Origin: Candidatus Saccharimonadota bacterium
GTDB lineage: Bacteria > Patescibacteriota > Saccharimonadia > Saccharimonadales > Saccharimonadaceae
DNA: 39,757 bases
Direction of reading: 5' to 3'
NCBI GenBank assembly: GCA_009785095.1
Contig: WQXA01000004.1
Coordinates: forward strand, 1 to 39,757
Shown here: piece after piece, positions 1 through 9,486 of the stretch
Layout of the letters: each line of letters starts with the position of its first letter
How positions within the stretch are numbered: the stretch's first letter is position 1
Position numbers and translations under genes: made by a program
Notes under the pieces: generated by a model
Database searches by the model: none
Told to the model about the DNA's origin: nothing
The model's input: the letters and a program-made list of their open reading frames with translations, nothing else

Positions 1-1
1 A

Positions 2-58
2 GATTCCACGGTTGCGGCAAACATGACGACGCCAGTTGATATTAGTCACATGGAGTAA
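2..58 (+). CDS. 3' end of an upstream CDS (partial), possibly an FtsL-like position in the dcw cluster
   Basis: Open frame ...DSTVAANMTTPVDISHME* ending TAA at 56-58, directly before ftsI at 61; identity not determinable. Confidence 0.4.
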   Translation, partial: DSTVAANMTTPVDISHME

Positions 59-60
59 AT

Positions 61-1812
61 ATGGATAGACCGAAAATCTCCCGTGCGCAGTGGCTGGTTT
101 TCGGACTGTTTCTGGTTCTGGTCGTCTTTTTGGGGCGACTGTTTTATATCCAAGTAATCGAACATGATAAATATATTGCTCAGGCCGACCAAATGCAAAT
201 TAGCAAACGCACCATCAACCCAACGCGCGGCGAGTTTTTTGTGCGTGATGCGGATGGTACATTGGCGCCGCTAGTTTTGAATCAGACGGTTTATACCGTG
301 TTTGCTGATTCGACCCAAGTGAAGGATGTGAGAGAAGTTCGTGACTTGGTGCAGAAAGTTGCCGGCGGTCAGGCTATCAATGACAATTTCGATAAGCTCG
401 ATAACTCGAGCGCGCAATACATTGTGCTAGCTCGCCAAGTATCTCACACGCAAGCGCAGCAAATCCACGAGGCTGATTTGGCCGGTGTCGGTCTGCAGGC
501 CACCTCGCGGCGTGTTTATCCCGAGGGGAATTTGGCGGCGCAAGCGCTCGGTTTCGTCAATATTGACGGCCAAGGCCAATACGGGCTAGAACAATATCTC
601 AATCGGGAGCTAGCTGGCCAGCCGGGACTTTTGCAATCGGTCACCGATGTGCGTCACATTCCTTTGACTATCGGAGTGCATGATGTGTCGATTCCGGCCA
701 AAAATGGCACCGATTACGTTCTGTCGATTGATCGCGGTGTACAGATGAGTGCGGAGCGGGCTCTAAGGGAAGGGCTCAAAAGAGTCAGCGCCACCAAGGG
801 CAGCGTGGTGGTGATGGAAGTAAACACCGGTCGGGTGATGGCCATGGCCAACTTGCCGTCCTATGAACCGGCCAACTACAACAAAGTCACGGACGTATCG
901 GTGTTCCAAAACACCATCACCATGCAGCCGTATGAACCTGGATCGGTCATCAAACCATTCACGATCGGTGCCGCCATGGACGTCGGCTCGATCAGCCGCA
1001 GTTCAACTTTTCATAATACCGGTTGCGTGATGATAGCGGATGCTAAAATTTGTAATCTCGATCGTACGACCGACGGCCGGACGCTCGACGTGAATGAAAT
1101 TTTGCGTTATTCGTTGAACACTGGCGCAATTTGGTCTTTGGAACAGATGGGCGGCGGCGATATAAATTTGACAGCGCGCCAGCGACTTTACGATTATTTT
1201 ACTGATAATTATCGCTTTACAAAAAAGACCAACGTTGAAATTAGCGGCGAAGCCACCGGCACAATTATGAAGCCCGACAGTCCCAACGGCGCCAAAGTTA
1301 CTTATTCTAATATGACATTTGGACAAGGTCTGAACGTGACAATGATCCAAGTCATCGCGGCTTTCTCGGCTGCGATTAACGGCGGGACTTATTATCAGCC
1401 GACCTTGATTGTCGGTACGATCAACCAAAACGGCGAGTTGGTCGAGCATAAACCAAAAGCCATAGCCACCGAAGTGTTAAAACCCGATATTTCAAAGAAT
1501 CTCAAAGAAATGTTAAGAGCGATAAGAGCGGAAAGTACTTATACATCAGGGGTCGATAGAGGATATTATGTCGGCGGCAAAACCGGTACGGCAGAAACGG
1601 TCAACCCACTAACCGGCAAGTACGGCGGGCAAACTATCGGTTCGTACCTCGGCTTCATCGGGGACGAGACAGGAGAGCCAAAATATGCGATAATGGTACG
1701 GGTGGATGATGGTCATGTGGCCGCTGGATCAACCACTGGTTCGGCCGCCGCGCAACCGATCTTTAATGAAATTAGCCGGTTTGTAATAGAATATAAAGGA
1801 GTAGCCAAGTGA
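61..1812 (+). CDS. ftsI: Peptidoglycan transpeptidase, FtsI/PBP2 class B
   Basis: 583 aa; N-terminal TM, PBP dimerisation region, SVIKPF (SxxK), KTGTAE (KTG) motifs; start of division/wall cluster. Confidence 0.93.
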   Translation: MDRPKISRAQWLVFGLFLVLVVFLGRLFYIQVIEHDKYIAQADQMQISKRTINPTRGEFFVRDADGTLAPLVLNQTVYTVFADSTQVKDVREVRDLVQKVAGGQAINDNFDKLDNSSAQYIVLARQVSHTQAQQIHEADLAGVGLQATSRRVYPEGNLAAQALGFVNIDGQGQYGLEQYLNRELAGQPGLLQSVTDVRHIPLTIGVHDVSIPAKNGTDYVLSIDRGVQMSAERALREGLKRVSATKGSVVVMEVNTGRVMAMANLPSYEPANYNKVTDVSVFQNTITMQPYEPGSVIKPFTIGAAMDVGSISRSSTFHNTGCVMIADAKICNLDRTTDGRTLDVNEILRYSLNTGAIWSLEQMGGGDINLTARQRLYDYFTDNYRFTKKTNVEISGEATGTIMKPDSPNGAKVTYSNMTFGQGLNVTMIQVIAAFSAAINGGTYYQPTLIVGTINQNGELVEHKPKAIATEVLKPDISKNLKEMLRAIRAESTYTSGVDRGYYVGGKTGTAETVNPLTGKYGGQTIGSYLGFIGDETGEPKYAIMVRVDDGHVAAGSTTGSAAAQPIFNEISRFVIEYKGVAK

Positions 1813-2843
1813 ACGAATTACTAGACCAATTGATACCAGTGGTGACGAGAATAATGTTGTTGGGCGGGGCGACTTTTGTCATCGCCATGGCGCTAACGCC
1901 AATTTATACTTATTTTGCTTACAAATATAAATTCTGGAAAAGACAGAAATCTGTCGCACTCGACGGCAAAAAATTAACAGTCATCAACAAATTGCACGCT
2001 GCCAAAATCGCTCGACGCGTGCCAACCATGGCCGGCATGATTTTTGTGTTGGCGATCGCGATTACGACGTTATTTTTCAATCTCAGCCGACCGCAAACTT
2101 GGTTGCCGCTGGCGGCGCTCATTGGCGGAGCGATCGTCGGATTGATCGATGATATTCTGAATCTCAGATCGAACGGCGGGGTGGCCGGGCTACGCGCCCC
2201 AGTTAAATTTACCATGGTGGCGTTCCTCGGGTTGGTCTTGGGTTGGTTCTTCTGGTACAAATTAGGTTTCACGGCTGTGCACGTGCCGTTCGCCGGTGAG
2301 TGGGATTTGGGAATTTTCATGGTGCCGTTGTTTGCCTTCGTGGTGATTGCGGCCGGTAGCGCGGTCAACATTAGCGACGGTTTGGATGGTTTGGCGGGCG
2401 GACTGGCGGCGTCGGCGTTTACGATGTTTGCGGTGATTGCGCTCCTCGGAGAACAATTCGGCTTGGCTGGTTTTTGCTTGACGATCGTCGGCGCGCTCCT
2501 GGCGTACTTGTGGTTCAACATCTATCCAGCCCGCTTTTTCATGGGCGATGTCGGGTCGTTTGCGCTCGGGGTGTCTTTGGGCGTGGTGGCGATGCTGACA
2601 AATTGTTTGTTCATTCTGCCGATTATCGGGGCGGTTTTTGTGATCGAAACCGGCTCGGTTATTATTCAACAGTTGAGCAAAAAATTACGCCATGGTAAGA
2701 AAATCTGGCCAGCCACGCCGATTCACCATACGTTTGAGGCCAAAGGTTGGCCAGAAACCAAAGTGACCATGCGTTTCTGGGTGCTCGGCAACGTCGCAGG
2801 TATCGTTGGCATAATCGTCGCTCTGGCCGGAGGGAATGTCTAG
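1809..2843 (+). CDS. mraY: Phospho-N-acetylmuramoyl-pentapeptide transferase MraY
   Basis: Multi-TM; NISDGLDGLAGG, FMGDVGS and TPIHHTFE motifs; overlaps ftsI end by 4 nt. Confidence 0.94.
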   Translation: MNELLDQLIPVVTRIMLLGGATFVIAMALTPIYTYFAYKYKFWKRQKSVALDGKKLTVINKLHAAKIARRVPTMAGMIFVLAIAITTLFFNLSRPQTWLPLAALIGGAIVGLIDDILNLRSNGGVAGLRAPVKFTMVAFLGLVLGWFFWYKLGFTAVHVPFAGEWDLGIFMVPLFAFVVIAAGSAVNISDGLDGLAGGLAASAFTMFAVIALLGEQFGLAGFCLTIVGALLAYLWFNIYPARFFMGDVGSFALGVSLGVVAMLTNCLFILPIIGAVFVIETGSVIIQQLSKKLRHGKKIWPATPIHHTFEAKGWPETKVTMRFWVLGNVAGIVGIIVALAGGNV

Positions 2844-4162
2844 TGAGCGGCTGGGTGTCGGTCAATAGAAATAAGGACGACTCACGTCGAACTAAATTAA
2901 CGGCGCCTAAGTTCGAAGCCTCGCTTTTTAAGACGACCGATCCTCTGGAACTAGGCCGAAGACATCGGCCGGATTATTTATTGGTGGTGTTAATTATCGC
3001 CCTAGCGCTGATCGGTTTGGTGGTGTTATTTTCCATCACGCCGGCACTGACTAACGGCGACGACTCGGCATCACTTCGGTTCATGTTGCGCCAGGGGGCG
3101 TTTCTGACGGTGGGTTTGGCGGCCTTTTTTATCGCCAGCAAAGTCCCATTAGATTTTTGGCGTCGACATGGCGTCAAGTTGTTCGTGCTGGCATTCGCCC
3201 TGTGTTTTATCTTGCCGATCATGGGTCAGTTCAATATTCCTCCGGCCTACTGCGCGGGTGCTTGTCGTTGGTATAGTTTGGGCAGCATCGGCACTTTCCA
3301 ACCAGCCGAATTTCTAAAGTTCGGCACGGTTCTTCTCGTGGCGGGTTTCTTGGCGGTTCGGACGGCGCAAAACAAATTGGACTCTATTAAAGAATCGTTG
3401 CTGCCGCTGGGGCTAATAACGTTTGCGTCGCTGTTCGTTATTGTCATCATGCAAAAAGACCTCGGCACCGGCGTGTCGTTGGTGGCGATCGTGCTAGTCC
3501 AATTGATAATTGCCGGCGTCAAATTTAGGACGCTGCTTTTGGCGGTGATGGCGCTCGGCGTGGCTGGCGTGGCGTCCATTTTGATTGCACCGCATCGAAT
3601 GACTCGCATCGCGACGTTTCTCGGCCAAGGTAACGAGGTGGCGGATTATCACATCAACCAAGCCATGATTGCGCTAGGCTCGGGCGGTATGACCGGGCGG
3701 GGTCTCGGTCAATCGGTGCAGGCGTTCGGTTGGCTGCCCGAAGCGATCCACGATTCAATTTTCGCGATCCTTGGCGAGACGCTGGGATTTGTGGGGCTGT
3801 TTGTCATCATCATTATTTTCGCGGCGCTGCTTAGACAGATAATTAGCAAAGTCGATTTTCTTGAAAACGCTTATTTGCGATTGGTTGTGGCCGGCGTGTT
3901 TGGTTGGTTGATGGCGCATGTCGTGATGAATATCGGAGCCATGACGCACCTGTTACCGTTGACTGGGATCACTTTGCCGCTCGTTAGTTTTGGCGGCACG
4001 TCGATGCTGTTTATTATGACTAGCCTCGGTGTCGTGTTTGCGATTTCGCGTTACACCACACATCGCAAAGTTAAAGTAGAGAAAGGGGAGAAGCATCGTG
4101 CGGATTCTGTGCGTCGGCGGCGGTTCGGGCGGTCACATTACGCCAATCGTGGCGATAGCTAG
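2843..4162 (+). CDS. ftsW: SEDS-family lipid II polymerase FtsW
   Basis: Multi-TM SEDS protein, QPAEFLKFG and SFGGTSML motifs; GTG at 2843 overlaps the mraY stop, more plausible than the ORF-track start at 2747. Confidence 0.9.
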   Translation: MSGWVSVNRNKDDSRRTKLTAPKFEASLFKTTDPLELGRRHRPDYLLVVLIIALALIGLVVLFSITPALTNGDDSASLRFMLRQGAFLTVGLAAFFIASKVPLDFWRRHGVKLFVLAFALCFILPIMGQFNIPPAYCAGACRWYSLGSIGTFQPAEFLKFGTVLLVAGFLAVRTAQNKLDSIKESLLPLGLITFASLFVIVIMQKDLGTGVSLVAIVLVQLIIAGVKFRTLLLAVMALGVAGVASILIAPHRMTRIATFLGQGNEVADYHINQAMIALGSGGMTGRGLGQSVQAFGWLPEAIHDSIFAILGETLGFVGLFVIIIIFAALLRQIISKVDFLENAYLRLVVAGVFGWLMAHVVMNIGAMTHLLPLTGITLPLVSFGGTSMLFIMTSLGVVFAISRYTTHRKVKVEKGEKHRADSVRRRRFGRSHYANRGDS

Positions 4163-5240
4163 CGGCATTCGCGAGCGAAAACCACGTGCCGATATTCGGG
4201 TGTGGTGTGATCGTAGTTTCGCTCCCCAGGCGCGGCAATTGCTCGGCGCCGGGACGCGCGTTGATGTGGTGGTGAGCGGTAAATATCGGCGTTACGCCAA
4301 CATTTCGTTCTTGTCACATATTCGTTACCATCTCATAAAAACGCACCTGGCGAACTTTTTTGATTTATTTAAAATCGGTTTTGGCCTGCTGCAGAGCCTA
4401 TGCAAGCTCATCGTGTGGCGGCCGAATGTTGTCTTTTGCAAAGGCGGTTTTGTCTGTTTGCCGGTAGGTATAGCGGCGCATGCTTTACGGATTCCGCTGG
4501 TGATTCATGATTCTGACATCATACCGGGACTAACCAATCGAGTGCTAGCGCGTTACGCCAATTATATTGGTACAGGCGCGCCGCTAGAGAATTATCCTAA
4601 CTATCCGCCGACTCGGACGAGATTTGTCGGCATTCCGGTTAGGCAAGAATTTCGTAAACTTTCGACGAATGAAAAACTCGCCGTCAAAGAAAAACACGGT
4701 TTTGGCGGGCATAAGAAATTAGTTTTAGTGACTGGCGGCGGCCTAGGTTCGTCCGATTTGAACGCGGCCGCTTCAGAGCAAGCTCCCGAAATAATTCGCC
4801 ACGGCGCTCAGATATTGCTGATTACTGGCGAAAATAAAGATATCACCGCGCCGGAGATTGACGGCCTTGAGGTCAAACCGTTTCTGGCTGATGATTATCC
4901 TGAGGTCACCGCCGCGGCCGACATCGTAGTAACGCGAGCCGGTGCTACGGCTATGGCGGAGCTCGCCTCTATCGGCGCCGTGGCGATCATTGTGCCCAAC
5001 CCGTTTTTGGCCGGCGACCATCAAACCAAGAACGCTAGTGCCTGGAGCAAAGCCGATGCGGCTATCGTCATTAAACAAAAAGACCTAAGAGCCCGTCCTG
5101 AGCTGCTGTCAACAGAGGTCGTGAGGCTGTTAGAGGACGAAGAATTGCGCTCGCGGCTGAGCAAAAACTTAGCAAAATTTGCCCGGCCTGACGCGCTGGA
5201 TCAAATGGTAGAAATGATTTTAGAGGCGGTAAAGTCATGA
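4098..5240 (+). CDS. murG: UDP-GlcNAc:lipid I GlcNAc transferase MurG
   Basis: N-term GGGSGGHITP, VTRAGATAMAELASIG and PNPFLAGDHQTKNA motifs; overlaps ftsW. Confidence 0.93.
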   Translation: MRILCVGGGSGGHITPIVAIASGIRERKPRADIRVWCDRSFAPQARQLLGAGTRVDVVVSGKYRRYANISFLSHIRYHLIKTHLANFFDLFKIGFGLLQSLCKLIVWRPNVVFCKGGFVCLPVGIAAHALRIPLVIHDSDIIPGLTNRVLARYANYIGTGAPLENYPNYPPTRTRFVGIPVRQEFRKLSTNEKLAVKEKHGFGGHKKLVLVTGGGLGSSDLNAAASEQAPEIIRHGAQILLITGENKDITAPEIDGLEVKPFLADDYPEVTAAADIVVTRAGATAMAELASIGAVAIIVPNPFLAGDHQTKNASAWSKADAAIVIKQKDLRARPELLSTEVVRLLEDEELRSRLSKNLAKFARPDALDQMVEMILEAVKS

Positions 5241-6109
5241 AATCAGAACGACGTGGTCGATATAGTGATGAGACGCGAGCTGAGTTGAACAAAAATTTTA
5301 CTCGGGGCACGACGTTGTCTACTTTTCATAGTGTCGAGCGCGAAGAATCCGATCGTCAAAAAGAACGTAATCTCAGGTCACGGCGGCGAAAATTGAGTGG
5401 TGTACTGCTTATCATTGTGCTGGTGTGCGGACTAGGGCTGATGACGCTGACGCAATTTAGCGGTTCTTTCGTGGACGTCACTAGCAACGTGCAGACTCTG
5501 GAAACGGCTAATGCCGATCGTTATAAAAATATTGTGAGTGAATATTTATCTAAAAATCCGTTCGAGCGATTTAGTTTTGCCCGGAGAAATAATAATTTAT
5601 TGGGCTATGTAGCCGAGCAAGCACCAGAGGTCAAAAGCATCAAAATCAGTCAAGCCGGCCTGCTCCTGGGCAAACTAAGGGTCGAATTTCGCGAGCCGGT
5701 GGCGATGTGGAGGACGGCCAACGAAACTAGCTATGTCGATGCCGAGGGCGTGGTATTTTCAAATAATTATTTCGCGACGCCGAGTGTGACGATAACTGAC
5801 AACAGCGGGGCAGTGGCTGTTAGTGATGTGGTCGCCTCGTCGCGCTTCTTGGGTTTCGTGGGGCGGGTGACGGCTGGGCTGGCCGAGAACGGCGGGGCAG
5901 TGGAGCGCGTGATTATTCCGACTGGCGCAATTCGTTACGTGGAATTTTATCTGGCTGATCGAAAGTACCCATTCAAAGCCCAGATTGATCGCGATCCGGT
6001 TGGGCAGGCGGCCGACATCGCGGCCATGACAAAATATCTCGATAATAACGGCATCACGCCCACCTCCTACGTTGATACGCGGATAGCCGGCAAAGGTTAC
6101 TGGAAATAA
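5237..6109 (+). CDS. FtsQ/DivIB-like cell division protein
   Basis: 290 aa, single N-terminal TM then POTRA-like region; position directly after murG, 4-nt overlap. Confidence 0.7.
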   Translation: MKSERRGRYSDETRAELNKNFTRGTTLSTFHSVEREESDRQKERNLRSRRRKLSGVLLIIVLVCGLGLMTLTQFSGSFVDVTSNVQTLETANADRYKNIVSEYLSKNPFERFSFARRNNNLLGYVAEQAPEVKSIKISQAGLLLGKLRVEFREPVAMWRTANETSYVDAEGVVFSNNYFATPSVTITDNSGAVAVSDVVASSRFLGFVGRVTAGLAENGGAVERVIIPTGAIRYVEFYLADRKYPFKAQIDRDPVGQAADIAAMTKYLDNNGITPTSYVDTRIAGKGYWK

Positions 6110-6679
6110 TTATTACCCCACCCGCCCCTGTTACGGCAAAGCCAGAGGAGGGTGAGATAGTCGATTTTCATATAGTACGATGATATTTTGCTAATGTCAA
6201 ATTACAGAGACAAACAGGGGTAGGGGAGTAGGGGAAAGTCTTAAAATATAATGAATCACAATAATGTCAAAATAAAGTCAAACGTGAGCACGGGGCTGTG
6301 GAAAACTTATTTTGCAATAAATCAATAAAAATGCAAATATTGCAAATGCCGTGGAATGTTCGCGCGATTGTTGCGTTTTTTGCAACGACTTGGCGTAACG
6401 TGACGATAATAGCCCACTGCTAAAAATAAATTTCCCTCGGGGCGTTTATAAATAAATAATTATTAGAAAGCAGGAAGAGCCTCCCCGCGGGGGAATCGGT
6501 GATATTTTAATTTATAGCAGTCAAATTGCTAGATTGCTAGTCTAGGCACATGATAGCTTAATCGTCTTTAATCCACTTCTTAAATATCGTAAAAGATATA
6601 TTGTGCGACATTCAATACAAATGCAAAAGACGCTTCACTACTCATTATGTATCGACCTAAATTTCTTTATTATGACGTG

Positions 6680-6705
6680 TTAATTTATTTTTAAAAATAA
6701 ATTAA
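6680..6705. repeat. Perfect 26-bp AT palindrome TTAATTTATTTTTAAAAATAAATTAA
   Basis: Sequence equals its own reverse complement; lies between convergent ftsQ-like and guaA genes. Confidence 0.7.
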
Positions 6706-6854
6706 CCATCCTCACCCGCTTCGCGACTATTCCTTTATTTTTCCTTACCAAAAACTCAATCTCGCCTTTACGGCGGCTTCTCGCGGCCTTCTCGTGCTCT
6801 AACAGAGGTCTACAGAGGCGTAACAGAGGTAGGGTGAGGGTTCTCTAAAATTTA

Positions 6855-8111
6855 CTACTCCCACTCAGTCGTCCCGGGCGGTTTCGGCGTCAGATCCAAA
6901 ACAACTCTCGAAATGCCAGGCACCTCGGCAACTATTTTGTTTACCATTTCGTCGAGCGCCGCCTCGGGCATATCTTCGCCAGGAACGACCGGCCGGCCGG
7001 TCATGAAATCTTTAGTGATAAACGGCCGAATACAGATCGACCGATTGCCAATTTGACCAAACGGCACCGGGAACGATATCACGGGAACTTGGCTGATCGT
7101 TCTGGTCAGATCGTACTTAGTTAGAATGTCGTTGACGACCTTATCCGCCGCTCGTAGCTGGCTGAGATTTTCCTTAGACAGAAGGGTCGGGGTGATTTCC
7201 CTATCGACATGATTAATTTTTTCACCAAAAATATAAACTACGCGATTAATATTATTAATTGATTTTGGAATCTCCTGCGCTAATTTAAATAATATCCGCC
7301 AATTCGGTTGACCGCTCAAAACCGCGGCGTAGCTATAGGAGCGTTTGTTATCTTTCACACCGACAGTTTTAATGGGCAAGAGATTTGCGAAAACATCATT
7401 ATTCTCGAATCGCATTTTTAGAGCGCTATTCGTCTCGTCAAAGTTCTCAAGAAAAGGTTCCTCGGCGCAAATTAGTCGTATGGCCAGACCTGGCCCCGGG
7501 AATGGCTGTCGGTGGACTATCTCTTTTGGCAAGCCCAGCAGCTCGCCGAGTTTTCGAACGTCGGGTTTATAAAACTCGCTAAATGGCTCGAGCACTTCCC
7601 CGCGCTTTCGTAGCTCATGAACCGCCGGGCTATCATTGTGATGAGTCTTGACGCCCGCTTTGGTCTCGATGATGTCGGGAGCGATGGTGCCTTGAGCCAA
7701 AATGGTGTTGCTTAGATCAATATCGAGTTCTTGCTCGATCAATTGTTGGATGCGCATAAAAGTATCACCAATAATTTGCCGCTTGATCTGCGGATCGGTG
7801 ACTTTCTTTAGCGGCGGCGTTTCGCGACCGTCCACCGTGGTAGTCGCGTTCAAAAATCTATCGACAGCATGAACCACGCGAAGGTTCATCCCAGCGGAAT
7901 CTAGCGCCTTCTGCACATCATGGCTCTCACCTGCCCTCATGAAACCGTGGTTGATATGGACGGCGATTATCTGCTCGGGCGACAAAGTTTCATATAGTAG
8001 CTTGGCCAGCACCGTGGAGTCTACCCCACCGCTCACATAGCAAAGAACTTTTTTATCACCGACTACCCGCCGAATATTTTTCTTGATTGATTCTATATCT
8101 AAATTAACCAT
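6855..8111 (-). CDS. guaA: GMP synthetase, ATP-pyrophosphatase/dimerisation part only (no glutamine amidotransferase domain), eukaryote-type long form
   Basis: SGGVDSTVL P-loop, QPFPGPGLAIR, LLPIKTVGVKDNKRSYSY, VNRVVYIFG-type region, KPPGTTEWE C-terminus; protein begins 35 aa before the PP-loop. Confidence 0.93.
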   Translation of the reverse strand: MVNLDIESIKKNIRRVVGDKKVLCYVSGGVDSTVLAKLLYETLSPEQIIAVHINHGFMRAGESHDVQKALDSAGMNLRVVHAVDRFLNATTTVDGRETPPLKKVTDPQIKRQIIGDTFMRIQQLIEQELDIDLSNTILAQGTIAPDIIETKAGVKTHHNDSPAVHELRKRGEVLEPFSEFYKPDVRKLGELLGLPKEIVHRQPFPGPGLAIRLICAEEPFLENFDETNSALKMRFENNDVFANLLPIKTVGVKDNKRSYSYAAVLSGQPNWRILFKLAQEIPKSINNINRVVYIFGEKINHVDREITPTLLSKENLSQLRAADKVVNDILTKYDLTRTISQVPVISFPVPFGQIGNRSICIRPFITKDFMTGRPVVPGEDMPEAALDEMVNKIVAEVPGISRVVLDLTPKPPGTTEWE

Positions 8112-8133
8112 GTGCTTCCTCTCCTTTCAAATT

Positions 8134-9474
<1,341 letters not shown>

Positions 9475-9486
9475 CTAGCCACCGTC

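Noticed and set aside
6290-6310. DnaA-box-like TTTTCCACA (in GCTGTGGAAAACTT, also at 16443-16456) suggesting an origin in the 6.1-6.85 kb gap
   Set aside because: Only isolated boxes, no cluster, no dnaA/dnaN neighbour; insufficient for an oriC call
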